Source of the DNA: an uncultured Oscillospiraceae bacterium
GTDB taxonomy: Bacteria > Bacillota > Clostridia > Oscillospirales > Oscillospiraceae
Reading direction: 5' to 3'
Assembly: GCA_947585425.1 (NCBI GenBank)
Contig: CANPWZ010000002.1
Location: 62,001 to 126,000 of the forward strand
Length of the DNA stretch: 64,000 bases
In this document: positions 43,194 to 52,166 of the stretch, piece by piece
Numbering within the stretch: the first letter of the stretch is position 1
Layout of the letters: every line of letters starts with the position of its first letter
Position numbers and translations under genes: made by a program
Notes under the pieces: generated by a model
Databases searched by the model: none
The model's input: the letters and a program-made list of their open reading frames with translations, nothing else
Told to the model about the DNA's origin: nothing

Positions 43194-45452
43194 TTGGCAA
43201 GGAAAAAGAACCCGGAACAGACCGGCCCCAAAAAAGTAGATACCTCCAACGTCATGGGTTTGCGGGCCCAGATGCTGGAGCAGCCCATCACCGAGACGCT
43301 GGAGCTGAACTTCATGCCCTATGCCATGAGCGTCATTGTGTCCCGGGCCATCCCGGAGATCGACGGCTTCAAGCCCTCCCACCGAAAGCTGCTCTACACC
43401 ATGTACGACATGGGCCTGCTCACCAAGCCGCGGACCAAGAGCGCCAACGTCGTCGGCGCCACCATGAAGCTGAACCCCCACGGGGACGCCGCCATCTACG
43501 ACACCATGGTCCGCCTCAGCCGGGGTTACGGCGCCCTCCTCCACCCGCTGGTGGACTCCAAGGGCAACTTCGGCAAGGTGTACTCCCGGGACATGGCCTG
43601 GGCCGCCTCCCGATACACCGAGGTGCGGCTGGACCCCATCTGCGCCGAGCTGTTCCGGGACATTGACCAGGACGCGGTGGACTTTGTGCCCAACTACGAC
43701 GGCAAGCTCATGGAACCCACCCTGCTGCCCACCACCTTCCCCAACGTGCTGGTGGCGGCCAACCAGGGCATCGCCGTGGGTATGGCCTCCAACCTGTGCG
43801 GCTTCAATCTGGGCGAGGTGTGCGACGCCGCCATCGCTTATATGAAGGACCCCAGCGTGGACCTGATGGGCATTTTGAAGGCCCCGGACTTCTCCACCGG
43901 CGGGCAGATTTTGTACGACGGGGCGGCCCTGGCCGAAATCTATCGGACGGGCCGGGGCAGCTTTAAGCTCCGGGCCAAGTGGCGGTATGTGAAAGAGGAG
44001 AACCTCATCGAAATTTATGAGATCCCCTACACCGCCACGGCGGAGGCCATCCTGGACAAGGTGGCCGAGCTGGTGAAGGCGGGCAAGGCCAAGGAAATAT
44101 CGGATATGCGGGACGAGACCGACCTGAACGGCCTGAAGCTGACCATCGACCTGAAGCGGGGGGCCGACCCAGACAAGCTGATGGCCCGGCTGTTCCAGGC
44201 CACCCCTTTGCAGGACGCCTTCTCCTGCAACTTCAACATCCTCATCGCCGGCATGCCCCGGGTGATGGGGGTGGCGGAGATATTGGACGAGTGGACCGCC
44301 TGGCGGATGGACGGCGTCCGCCGCCGTACCTATTTCGTCTGCAAGAAGAAGGAGGAAAAGCTCCACCTGTTGAAGGGCCTCCGGCGCATCCTGCTGGACA
44401 TCGACAAGGCCATCAGGATCATCCGGGAGACCGAATCTGACGAAGAGGTGGTGCCCAACCTGATCATCGGCTTCGGCATCGACCAGGTCCAGGCCGAGTT
44501 CGTGGCGGACATCCGCCTCAGGAACATCAACAAGGAATATATTTTAAAGCGCACCGAGGAGGTCTCCGCCCTGGAGGAGGAGATCGCCGACTTGAAGGAC
44601 GTCATCAACTCCCCCAGGCGCATCAAGGCCATCATCACCGGCGAACTGGAGAACGTGAAGAAGAAGTACGCCGTTCCCCGCCGCACCGAGATCGTCTACG
44701 AGTACCAGCAGGCGGTGGAGGAGGAGAAGGCCGCCGCGGAGGAGGCTCCCTCTTACCCGGTGAACGTGTTTATCTCCAAAGAGGGCTACCTGAAAAAGAT
44801 CACCCCTCTGTCCCTGCGGATGTCCGGCGACCAGAAGTACAAGGAGGGGGACGGCCCCTTCCTTCGGTGGGAGGGGAACAGCGGCGACGAGCTGTTGGTG
44901 TTCACCGACAAGCAGCAGTGTTACAAGACCCGCCTCAGCGAGTTCGAGGACTCCAAGGCCAGCGTGCTGGGGGACTACCTCCCCACCAAGCTGGGTATGG
45001 ACCCCGACGAGAAATTCGTGTGGGCCTGCGCCCCCGGGGACTACTCCGCCCACCTGCTGTTCTTCTTTGAGAACGGCAAGGCCGCCCGGGTGGAGCTGTC
45101 CGCCTACGCCACCACCTCCAACCGGCGGAAGCTCACCGGGGCCTATTCGGACAAGTCGCCCCTGTCCGCCGCGTACCTGCTCACCGAGGACCGGGAGATG
45201 GCGGTCATCTCCACCGAGGGCCGCTGCGTGGTGTTCCACACCGCCAGCCTGAACCCCAAGACCACCCGGAGCACCCAGGGGGTCAACGTGATGACCCTGA
45301 AGCCCAAATACCGGGTGGAGCGGGCCCTGCCCCTGGAGGACACCGCCATCGTCAACGCCGCCCGGTACCGGGCCCGGTCCCTGCCCATCGCCGGGGCCCT
45401 GCTGAAGGAGCAGGATCGGGGGGAGGAACAACTCACGCTGGAAAGCACATAA
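43194..45452 (+). CDS. Divergent type IIA topoisomerase subunit A (GyrA/ParC-like)
   Basis: About 752-aa cleavage subunit. SVIVSRAIPEIDGFKPSHRKLLYTMYDMGL is the winged-helix opening; the active Tyr is Y141 in AASRYTEVRLDP. The coiled-coil tower is near 390-480. The C-terminal part is a short beta-pinwheel without the GyrA box (QRRGGKG), so it is not expected to supercoil; decatenation is more likely. TTG starts occur at 43185 and 43194; only the second has spacing (10) from GAGG. It follows subunit B by about 20 bases. Confidence 0.88.
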   Translation: MARKKNPEQTGPKKVDTSNVMGLRAQMLEQPITETLELNFMPYAMSVIVSRAIPEIDGFKPSHRKLLYTMYDMGLLTKPRTKSANVVGATMKLNPHGDAAIYDTMVRLSRGYGALLHPLVDSKGNFGKVYSRDMAWAASRYTEVRLDPICAELFRDIDQDAVDFVPNYDGKLMEPTLLPTTFPNVLVAANQGIAVGMASNLCGFNLGEVCDAAIAYMKDPSVDLMGILKAPDFSTGGQILYDGAALAEIYRTGRGSFKLRAKWRYVKEENLIEIYEIPYTATAEAILDKVAELVKAGKAKEISDMRDETDLNGLKLTIDLKRGADPDKLMARLFQATPLQDAFSCNFNILIAGMPRVMGVAEILDEWTAWRMDGVRRRTYFVCKKKEEKLHLLKGLRRILLDIDKAIRIIRETESDEEVVPNLIIGFGIDQVQAEFVADIRLRNINKEYILKRTEEVSALEEEIADLKDVINSPRRIKAIITGELENVKKKYAVPRRTEIVYEYQQAVEEEKAAAEEAPSYPVNVFISKEGYLKKITPLSLRMSGDQKYKEGDGPFLRWEGNSGDELLVFTDKQQCYKTRLSEFEDSKASVLGDYLPTKLGMDPDEKFVWACAPGDYSAHLLFFFENGKAARVELSAYATTSNRRKLTGAYSDKSPLSAAYLLTEDREMAVISTEGRCVVFHTASLNPKTTRSTQGVNVMTLKPKYRVERALPLEDTAIVNAARYRARSLPIAGALLKEQDRGEEQLTLEST

Positions 45453-45473
45453 TATGGGAAGGAGCGCGTCACT

Positions 45474-46064
45474 ATGGCAAACTTTGAGAAGGTAAAGGCG
45501 AATCTGGAGCGAAACGGCTTCGACGTGTCCTGCTTTGGCACGGCGGCGGAGGCTGCGGACTACCTGCTGGAGAAGCTGGCCGGCAAGACGGTGGGCTACG
45601 GCGGCTCCATGACCCTGTCGGAGATGGGGCTGATGGACCGGCTGGGGGAGCGCTCCACCGTGGTGAGCCACTGGCAGGGGGACCCCATCGAGGAGGCCGC
45701 CTTCACCCAGGCGTACCTCTGCTCGGTGAACGGCCTGGCCGAGACCGGCGAGATCGTCAACATCGATGGCACCGGCAACCGGGTCTGCTCCACCATCTTC
45801 GGCCACGACGAGCTATACCTGGTGGTGGGCAAAAACAAGCTCGCCCCCGACTATGACGGCGCCCTGTGGCGGGCCCGGAACATCGCCTCTCCCAAGAACG
45901 CCCAGCGGCTGGGCCGCAAGACCCCCTGCGCCGCGAGGGGCGACAAATGCTATGACTGCGACAGCCCCGAGCGCATCTGCCGGGCGCTCACCGTGCTGTG
46001 GAAGAAGCCCAACGGCGTCAAGCGGGCCGAGGTGGTCCTCATCGATGAGGAGCTGGGCTACTAA
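45474..46064 (+). CDS. LUD-domain protein
   Basis: 196-aa protein of the LUD family (DUF162; LutC/YkgG type). VGYGGSMTLSEMGLMDRL and NIDGTGNRVCSTIFGHDELYLVVGKNKLAPD are the core blocks. A C-terminal Cys group CAARGDKCYDCDSPERIC hints at metal or Fe-S binding. Some relatives oxidise lactate with LutA/LutB, absent here, so the substrate is open. It lies 21 bases after the topoisomerase gene, hence probably co-transcribed. Confidence 0.82.
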   Translation: MANFEKVKANLERNGFDVSCFGTAAEAADYLLEKLAGKTVGYGGSMTLSEMGLMDRLGERSTVVSHWQGDPIEEAAFTQAYLCSVNGLAETGEIVNIDGTGNRVCSTIFGHDELYLVVGKNKLAPDYDGALWRARNIASPKNAQRLGRKTPCAARGDKCYDCDSPERICRALTVLWKKPNGVKRAEVVLIDEELGY

Positions 46065-46094
46065 AGTAAATTTTCAGCGCCAACGGAGGCAGAT

Positions 46095-46967
46095 ATGAAC
46101 CGTTCTGTGTGGAGACAGTATATCGCGCCCGCCCTGATCATCACGGCGGCATCCGCCGTCTATGCCCTGGGCTTCGTGTGGTGCTATGACCCCAACGGCA
46201 TCGCCTTCGGCGGGGTCACCGGCCTGGCCCAGATCGTCAACCGGCTGATCCCCGCGGCCCCCATCGGCGTCACTGTCATCGTGCTGAACATCCCCCTGTT
46301 CCTGCTGGGGTGGAAGTTCATCGGCGGGCGGTTGCTGGTGTCGTCCCTGTACGCCATGTTTGTGTCCTCGGTGTTCATCGACGTGCTCACCCCCCTGTGG
46401 GACTGGCAGCCCATGGAGCCCATGCTGGCCTGCATCTTCGGCGGGCTGCTGATGGGGCTGTCCCTTGGGCTGGTGTTTTTGCAGGGCGCCACCACCGGCG
46501 GCACCGATCTGCTGGCCCGGCTGCTGAAGCTGAAGCTGGCCTGGCTGCCCATGGGCAGGCTGCTGCTGGGCATCGACCTGGCGGTGATCCTGGCGGTGGC
46601 CCTCGCCTTCCGCGCTCTGGAGTCCGCCCTCTACGGACTGGTGGCCCTGTATATCTCCACCATCGTCATGGACGGGGTGCTCTACGGCATCGATACCGCC
46701 AAGGTGGCCTATATCATCAGCGACCAAAACGAGGCCATCGCCCATGCCATCGTCCACGACCTGGACCGGGGGGTCACCATCCTTCCCGGACAGGGCGGCT
46801 ATACGGGAAACGACAAAAACGTGCTCCTGTGCGCCTTCAAGCAGCGGGAGATCGCCGCCATCAAGTCCGCCGTGAAGGAGATCGACCCGGACGCCTTCCT
46901 CATCGTGTGCAATGCCCACGAGGTGCTGGGGGAGGGGTTCCGGGACTACAAGAAGGACGATCTGTGA
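46095..46967 (+). CDS. YitT-family membrane protein
   Basis: 290-aa protein with a five- or six-helix membrane domain (DUF161: DPNGIAFGGVTGLAQIVNRL and GATTGGTDLLARLL) and a C-terminal cytoplasmic DUF2179 domain (GVTILPGQGGYTGNDKNVLLCAFKQREI). Transport function is suspected in the family; the substrate is unknown. Thirty bases after the LUD gene. Confidence 0.88.
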   Translation: MNRSVWRQYIAPALIITAASAVYALGFVWCYDPNGIAFGGVTGLAQIVNRLIPAAPIGVTVIVLNIPLFLLGWKFIGGRLLVSSLYAMFVSSVFIDVLTPLWDWQPMEPMLACIFGGLLMGLSLGLVFLQGATTGGTDLLARLLKLKLAWLPMGRLLLGIDLAVILAVALAFRALESALYGLVALYISTIVMDGVLYGIDTAKVAYIISDQNEAIAHAIVHDLDRGVTILPGQGGYTGNDKNVLLCAFKQREIAAIKSAVKEIDPDAFLIVCNAHEVLGEGFRDYKKDDL

Positions 46968-47016
46968 TCAGAACGTATCGTTCAAGTGAAACATCTTCGG
47001 AGAGGAGGCGTGCGCC

Positions 47017-48156
47017 GTGAAGAGGATCATCCCCGCGCTGGCCATCGCGCTGGCGGTCTGTCTGCCGCTGACCGGCTGCGCCTCCATGCTGGAGCGGAGC
47101 TACGCCGGCTCCGAGACCCATGTGGACTATCCCGTGACGGAGGACGACTCCACCCTCCGGGTGGAGACCTATCAAGGGCTGGTCAACGCCCTGCTGTACT
47201 ATGTGAGCGAACACAGCGCCGCCGGGTCCATCCGGCTGTATAACTATTCCGGCCAGGTCGAGGAGGATCTGGAGCGGGCCAGGGCCCAGGTGACGGAACA
47301 GGACCCCCTGGCGGCCTATGCCGTGCGGAGCCTGACCTGCACCGTCACCCGCATCCTCACCTATTACGAGGTAGAGGTGCGTTTTGCCTATGCCCACACC
47401 GCCCAGGAGGTGGACGGCATCCGGACCGCCTTCGGGCAGGCCGGCCTGTCCGACGAGCTGGCGCGGCTGGCGGCGGAGCGGGAGAGCGGGGCCGTCCTGC
47501 TGCTGTCCGGCTTTGCCGGGGACGGCGCCCTGGTGGACGAGCTGTTCCGGCTGGCTTGGTACGGCGACCCCGCCTGGTGTGACCGGCCGCTTCCCACCCT
47601 TGAGACCACTTTCTACCCCGAGACGGGGGCCCGCCGGATCGCCGAGCTCACTCTCCGCTGGGGGGAGCCCTCGGAGGGGGGCGGGGACTACGCCGCCCGC
47701 CTGGACGCCGCCGCCTCCGCCCTGCTGGAGGCCCATCCGCCCGCCGGGGAGGGCTACGCCCTGGAGGAGCTGGCCGCCCTGCTGCGGGAGAGCGCCCTCT
47801 ATGACGGGGAGGGCTCCGATCTGGCCCTGGCCGCCTTTGAAGGGGAGCCGGTCTCCGAGAAGGGGCTGATCCTGGCCATGGAGTACCTGTGCCGCCGCTG
47901 CGGGGTGGAGGCCCATCCCGTCTTGGGGCGGAACGGCGCCCTGTGGCTCATCGTGGCCGCCCCGGAGGGATACCGCCATCTGCCCGGGAAGGGGTTGATC
48001 CCTCCCGCCGAAGCGGAGGTGGAGCCGGCGCCGCTGCTCTACACTGACCGGGGGATGGAGGCGCTGGGGCGCCAGTGGAACAGGGACCTGTACCCCGCCT
48101 GCCCCGAGCCGGAGGCCCCGGAGACGTCCGGGCCGCCCGAAACGGCAAACCCGTAA
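47017..48156 (+). CDS. Lipoprotein of unknown function
   Basis: 379-aa secreted protein with a clear lipoprotein signal: basic start, hydrophobic core and lipobox LTGC (Cys at about 21). The mature part is acidic and Ala/Glu-rich with no recognised domain, ending in a Pro-rich tail. The start is GTG 47017 behind GAGAGGAGG. It is third after the LUD and YitT genes. No family named. Confidence 0.75.
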   Translation: MKRIIPALAIALAVCLPLTGCASMLERSYAGSETHVDYPVTEDDSTLRVETYQGLVNALLYYVSEHSAAGSIRLYNYSGQVEEDLERARAQVTEQDPLAAYAVRSLTCTVTRILTYYEVEVRFAYAHTAQEVDGIRTAFGQAGLSDELARLAAERESGAVLLLSGFAGDGALVDELFRLAWYGDPAWCDRPLPTLETTFYPETGARRIAELTLRWGEPSEGGGDYAARLDAAASALLEAHPPAGEGYALEELAALLRESALYDGEGSDLALAAFEGEPVSEKGLILAMEYLCRRCGVEAHPVLGRNGALWLIVAAPEGYRHLPGKGLIPPAEAEVEPAPLLYTDRGMEALGRQWNRDLYPACPEPEAPETSGPPETANP

Positions 48157-48164
48157 ATTTTCCC

Positions 48165-48193
48165 TTGACAAGGGGGAGCTTTTCTGGTACACT
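48165..48193 (+). promoter_or_regulatory. Promoter of tRNA-Gly
   Basis: TTGACA, 17 bp, TACACT, ending 13 bases before the mature tRNA 5' end. Confidence 0.75.
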
Positions 48194-48206
48194 CCCCTTT
48201 GTTCCC

Positions 48207-48282
48207 GCGAGTGTAGCTCATCTGGTAGAGCGCCACCTTGCCAAGGTGGAGGTAGCGAGTTCGAGCCTCGTCACTCGCTCCA
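48207..48282 (+). tRNA. tRNA-Gly (anticodon GCC)
   Basis: 76-nt cloverleaf: acceptor GCGAGTG/CACTCGC, D-arm AGCTCATCTGGTAGAGC, anticodon stem CCACC-TTGCCAA-GGTGG with GCC in the loop, T-arm GCGAG-TTCGAGC-CTCGT, and encoded 3' CCA. GCC reads GGC and GGU glycine codons. Confidence 0.96.
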
Positions 48283-48319
48283 AATAAAAACTCCCATCTT
48301 CGGATGGGAGTTTTTATTT
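48282..48319 (+). terminator. Terminator of tRNA-Gly
   Basis: AAATAAAAACTCCCATC-TTCG-GATGGGAGTTTTTATTT, a stable tetraloop hairpin with a built-in T run, starting at the last base of the tRNA. Confidence 0.9.
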
Positions 48320-48480
48320 GGGTTCCGCCGCCGTTGGCGGCTCCACCCATTTGATCACATATGCTCGGCGGAAATGAATTCCGCCTGCGCCGGCGCACCC
48401 GCGCCGCGGCCCAGAAGGGCCGTATGCGCGCCTGCCGGGCAGGCGCTTTTTGCCGCCCAAAAATCCGATAAAAAGGAAAA
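48320..48480. other. Gene-free GC-rich stretch with small hairpins
   Basis: No convincing ORF. Several short stems such as GGCCC-AGAA-GGGCC occur, and then a terminator at 48428. It may be a decayed gene or an untranscribed spacer. Confidence 0.35.
48428..48451 (+). terminator. Terminator-like hairpin before the V-ATPase operon
   Basis: GCGCCTGC-CGG-GCAGGCGC followed by TTTTT. It insulates the V-ATPase promoter from upstream read-through. Confidence 0.75.
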
Positions 48481-48486
48481 CAATGC

Positions 48487-48515
48487 TTGCACCTATCCCG
48501 GCGTTATGATAAAAT
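48487..48515 (+). promoter_or_regulatory. Promoter of the V-ATPase operon
   Basis: TTGCAC, 17 bp, TAAAAT; start near 48522. The leader contains GGGCAG/CTGCCC (48530-48547) followed by GTGTCTTTTG, a weak attenuator candidate. Confidence 0.6.
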
Positions 48516-48591
48516 CATCGTTAGACTCGGGGCAGTTTGGGCTGCCCGTGTCTTTTGAAAAATGCAGGACGATTGGAGCGAGGTGAGGAAT

Positions 48592-48906
48592 ATGTCCTTT
48601 GAGGCCATTCAACAGGTCACGGCGGTGGAACAGGCCGTCCAGCAGCGGAGGGCCCAGGCGGCGGAGGAGTGCGGCCGGCTGGCCGCCGAGGCCGAGCGGG
48701 CCGGACGCCAGGCCGTGGTGGACGCCCGCGACCGGGCGGAGGCCAGGGCAAAGGAACTGCTCTCCCAGGCGGAGGCCAGGGCCGGCGAGACCTCCAAGCG
48801 GACGATGGCCGAAAACGCCGCGCAGTGCGAGGCGCTGAAACAGGCGGCCATGGGCCGTCTGGACCAGGCGGCTGACCTGATCATCGGAAAGGTGGGCGGC
48901 GGCTGA
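48592..48906 (+). CDS. V-type ATPase peripheral stalk subunit (NtpF/AhaH-like)
   Basis: 104-aa helical subunit rich in Ala/Glu/Arg (AERAGRQAVVDARDRAEARAKELLSQAEARAG), forming the peripheral stalk with subunit E. The track frame begins earlier; ATG 48592, behind GAGGTGAGG, is the start. First gene of the V-ATPase operon, and its stop overlaps subunit I by one base (TGATG). Confidence 0.82.
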   Translation: MSFEAIQQVTAVEQAVQQRRAQAAEECGRLAAEAERAGRQAVVDARDRAEARAKELLSQAEARAGETSKRTMAENAAQCEALKQAAMGRLDQAADLIIGKVGGG

Positions 48907-50885
48907 TGGCGATCGTCAAAATGAAGCGGCTGCGGCTCATGGGCCTGCGCCCGGACCGGGAGGAGCTGCTCCGCCTGCTCCAGAGCATGGGCTGCGTGGA
49001 GCTGCGGGAGCCGGCCATCGACCTGACCGACCCGGACTGGGCCGCCCTGGCCAAGCCGGAGGGCTCCGGCCTCAGCAGGGCGAAGGAGCAGAACCAGCTG
49101 CTCAGCGGCGCGCTGGCCTCTCTGAACAAGTACGCCCCCGCCAAGGACGGCCTGTTCGCCCCCCGGCCGGAGGTCAGCGCGGCGGAGCTCTTCGACGACG
49201 GGGCCTATGCCGCCGGGCTGGAGACCGCCCGGCAGATCGCCGGGGAGGAGAAGGCCCTGGCCGTGTGCCAGGCGGAGCAGAACAAGCTGAGGACCCAGCG
49301 AGCCTCCCTGGAGCCCTGGCCGTCTCTGGACGTGCCGTTGGACCAGGAGGACACCGCCAATACGTCCGTGATCTTCGGCGCCGTTCCGGGCAGGGTGGAC
49401 TTTTCCGCCATGGAGGGGGCGCTGGCCGCCGCCGTGGAGCTGGCGGAGATCTTCCCCGCCGGCAGCGACCAGGAGCTGCGCTACTTCCTGCTGGTGTGCC
49501 ACGCAAGCGTGGAGCACGACTGCACCGAGGCCCTGCGGCCCTACGGTTTCTCCCGGGTGAACCTGCGGGGCTGGACCGGCACGGCGGAGGACAACATCCG
49601 CGCCATCGACAACAAGCTGGCCGCCCTGGAGCGGGAGGAGCGGGAGCGCAAGGAGCGCATCGGTGTCCTCGCCGGAGAGCGGGGCAACCTGCGCCGGTGC
49701 GTGGACCGCTCCCTCCAGGAGATCCGCCGGGAGGAGAGCAAGGCCCGGCTGGTGGACACGGAGGACGCCTTCTATCTGGACGGCTGGTTCCCCGCCGCCG
49801 ACGAGCCCCGTCTGCGGCAGGCCCTGGACGGCCTGCTGTGCGCCTATGAGACGGCGGAGCCCCGAGAGGAGGAGTATCCCGAGGTGCCCATCAAGCTGAA
49901 AAACAACCCGGTGACCGCCCCCTTCCGGGTCATCACCGAGATGTACTCCATGCCCGCCTACGACGGGGTGGACCCCAACCCCCTGATGGCTCCCTTCTTC
50001 ATCCTGTTCTTCGGCTTTATGATGAACGACATCGGCTACGGCCTGCTCATGGTGCTGGGCACCGCCGTCTATCTGAAGCTGGCAAAGCCCAGGGGGACCA
50101 CCCGGGACATGATGACCATGTTCTTCATGTGCGGCATCAGCTCCATCTTCTGGGGCTGCCTGACGGGGAGCTTTTTCGGGGACTTCCTGCCCAAGCTGTT
50201 CGACCTGACGGGGATCGACCACGACTTCGTGTGGTTCTGGCCGCCCCTGTTCACCCCCATCAACGACATCATCACCGTGATGGTGGGCTCCATCGCCCTG
50301 GGGGTCATCCAGGTGTTCACCGGCATGGCCATCAGCATGGTGGAGAAGTTCCGCCACGGGGAAGCGCTGGACGCCGTCACTGGCGAGATCGCCTGGTGGT
50401 GCATCCTGCTGGGGGCCGCCGGGGCCATCTGCGGCTCGGCGGTGGAGGGCCTTCCCCCCGCGCTGGGCGCCGTGGGCGTCGCGCTGCTGATCCTGGGCCT
50501 GGCGCTGCTGCTGGCGGGCAACCTGATCCGCTCCAAGAGCATCGGCGGCATCGTGAACTTCGGCGGCGACATCTACAACGGTGTCTCGGGCTATTTCAGC
50601 GACATCCTGTCCTATCTGCGGCTCATGGCCCTGATGATGGCCGGCAGCATCATCGCCTCGGTGTTCAACACCCTGGGCTCGGTGTTCGGGCTGGTGCCCT
50701 TCATCATCGTATCCATCATCGGCAACGCCCTGAACCTGGTGCTGAACCTGCTGGGCTGCTATGTCCACACCCTGCGGCTGCAATGCCTGGAGTTCTTCGG
50801 GCGGTTTTATAAGGACGGAGGCAAAGCCTTCCGCCCCCTGGCAGTAGAAACACAATATGTGAACCTTTCAAAGGAGGAAAATTAA
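48906..50885 (+). CDS. ntpI: V-type ATPase subunit I (a)
   Basis: 659-aa stator subunit carrying the ion half-channels. The N-terminal half is soluble with coiled coils (to about 330). The C-terminal half has about seven membrane helices, beginning at FFILFFGFMMNDIGYGLLMVLG, and includes YFSDILSYLRLMALMMAGSIIA, in which the essential arginine of SYLRL sits. Long acidic/Arg-rich linker segments are typical. Follows the stalk subunit with one-base overlap. Confidence 0.95.
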   Translation: MAIVKMKRLRLMGLRPDREELLRLLQSMGCVELREPAIDLTDPDWAALAKPEGSGLSRAKEQNQLLSGALASLNKYAPAKDGLFAPRPEVSAAELFDDGAYAAGLETARQIAGEEKALAVCQAEQNKLRTQRASLEPWPSLDVPLDQEDTANTSVIFGAVPGRVDFSAMEGALAAAVELAEIFPAGSDQELRYFLLVCHASVEHDCTEALRPYGFSRVNLRGWTGTAEDNIRAIDNKLAALEREERERKERIGVLAGERGNLRRCVDRSLQEIRREESKARLVDTEDAFYLDGWFPAADEPRLRQALDGLLCAYETAEPREEEYPEVPIKLKNNPVTAPFRVITEMYSMPAYDGVDPNPLMAPFFILFFGFMMNDIGYGLLMVLGTAVYLKLAKPRGTTRDMMTMFFMCGISSIFWGCLTGSFFGDFLPKLFDLTGIDHDFVWFWPPLFTPINDIITVMVGSIALGVIQVFTGMAISMVEKFRHGEALDAVTGEIAWWCILLGAAGAICGSAVEGLPPALGAVGVALLILGLALLLAGNLIRSKSIGGIVNFGGDIYNGVSGYFSDILSYLRLMALMMAGSIIASVFNTLGSVFGLVPFIIVSIIGNALNLVLNLLGCYVHTLRLQCLEFFGRFYKDGGKAFRPLAVETQYVNLSKEEN

Positions 50886-50886
50886 A

Positions 50887-51396
50887 ATGGTAGACTTTTT
50901 TGAGATGATCGGCGGCCAGGCTCTGGCCTTCATCGGCATCGCGCTGGCCATCGGCCTGTGCTGCATCGGCTCCGCCAAGGGCACCGGCATGGTGGGCGAG
51001 GCCGCCACCGGCGTACTCAGCGAGACCCCCGAGCACTTCACCAAGTGCATGATCCTCCAGGCTCTTCCCGGCACCCAGGGCCTGTACGGCCTGGCCGCCG
51101 GCTTCTTCGGCCTGTTCGCCATGGGCTTCTTCTCCGGCGGCAACAGCCCCTTCTCCGGCCAGCCCGTTGAGTTCACCGTGGCCGGCGGGCTGTCCATCCT
51201 GTTCGCCTGCATCCCCGTGATGCTGGGCGGCCTGCTCTCCGCCATCGCTCAGGGCCGCGTGGCCGCCGCTTCCATCAACATCGTCGCCAAGAAGCCCGAC
51301 CAGTATATGAAGGGCGTCATCCTCTGCGGCATTGTGGAGTTCTACGCCATCCTGTCCCTGGTGGGCACCATCCTCCTGCTGATGAACGCCCTTTGA
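50887..51396 (+). CDS. ntpK: V-type ATPase rotor ring subunit K
   Basis: 169-aa four-helix proteolipid, a duplicated two-helix hairpin. All five ligands that bind Na+ in E. hirae NtpK are present: L60, T63 and Q64 in LPGTQGLYG, Q122 in IAQGRVAA, and E151 in GIVEFYAIL. Only one carboxylate per subunit remains, as in V-type rings. Na+ coupling is therefore predicted. Two bases after ntpI, behind AAAGGAGG. Confidence 0.96.
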   Translation: MVDFFEMIGGQALAFIGIALAIGLCCIGSAKGTGMVGEAATGVLSETPEHFTKCMILQALPGTQGLYGLAAGFFGLFAMGFFSGGNSPFSGQPVEFTVAGGLSILFACIPVMLGGLLSAIAQGRVAAASINIVAKKPDQYMKGVILCGIVEFYAILSLVGTILLLMNAL

Positions 51397-51435
51397 TGAG
51401 CCCCCAAAGGGAACGGAAAGGCGGTAAATCAACAC

Positions 51436-52131
51436 ATGAACGGAATTGAGAAAATCACCGCCCGCATCGAGGACGACGGCCAGCGGGAGATCGACGCGCT
51501 GCTGGAAAAGGGCCGGGCCCAGGCGGCGGAGATCACCGCCCGCTACCAGGCCCAGGCCGAGGCCGAGGCCGCCGAGATCATCGCCCGGGGCGAAAAGGCT
51601 GCCGCCGAGCGGGAGAGCCGGCTGGCCAGCGTGGACCAGCTTGAGTGCCGCAAGGCCGTCCTCGCCGCCAAGCAGGAGGTCATTGAGCTGGCCTTCCGGC
51701 GGGCCAAGGAGAAGCTGCTGGCCCTGCCCCAGGACCAGTATGTGGCCCTGCTGGCCGATCTGGCGGTGAAGGCGTCCTCCACCGGGCGGGAGAAGCTCAT
51801 CTTCTCCCAGACTGACCGGGCCAGGGTGGGCAAGGCCGTGGTGATGGCCGCCAACGCCAAACTGGCCGCGGCCGCGGCCCCCGATCTCTCCGCCGTCCCC
51901 GGCGAGGTGCGCGGCACCCCCGCCGGCAGTCTGCTGACCAAGGTGGTCACCGGGGCCAGCGCGGTGCTCCAGGGCACCGCCATGCTGACCCTGGCGGAGG
52001 AGACCCGCCCCATGGACGGCGGCTTCATCCTCAGCGGCGGCGCCACGGAGGTCAACTGCACCTTTGACACCCTGATCCGGCTCCAGCGGGGCGCGCTGGC
52101 CGGCCAGGTGGCCAAAGTGCTGTTCGACTGA
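51436..52131 (+). CDS. ntpE: V-type ATPase subunit E
   Basis: 231-aa peripheral stalk partner. Long N-terminal helix (about 5-90, RIEDDGQREIDALLEKGRAQAAEITARYQAQ), then a mixed globular C-terminal domain with MDGGFILSGGATEVNCTFDTLI, typical of subunit E. Confidence 0.93.
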   Translation: MNGIEKITARIEDDGQREIDALLEKGRAQAAEITARYQAQAEAEAAEIIARGEKAAAERESRLASVDQLECRKAVLAAKQEVIELAFRRAKEKLLALPQDQYVALLADLAVKASSTGREKLIFSQTDRARVGKAVVMAANAKLAAAAAPDLSAVPGEVRGTPAGSLLTKVVTGASAVLQGTAMLTLAEETRPMDGGFILSGGATEVNCTFDTLIRLQRGALAGQVAKVLFD

Positions 52132-52166
52132 CCGGCCCCCTGACATTTGATGAAAGGGGGAACACC

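Noticed and set aside
41048-43315. 755-aa minus-strand frame opposite the topoisomerase B gene
   Set aside because: Shadow frame without a recognisable domain or start site, fully covered by a gene with conserved motifs.
48039-48398. Frames covering the tRNA-Gly (48039-48398 minus and 48075-48287 plus)
   Set aside because: They read through a structured tRNA and its terminator; the tRNA explains the sequence.
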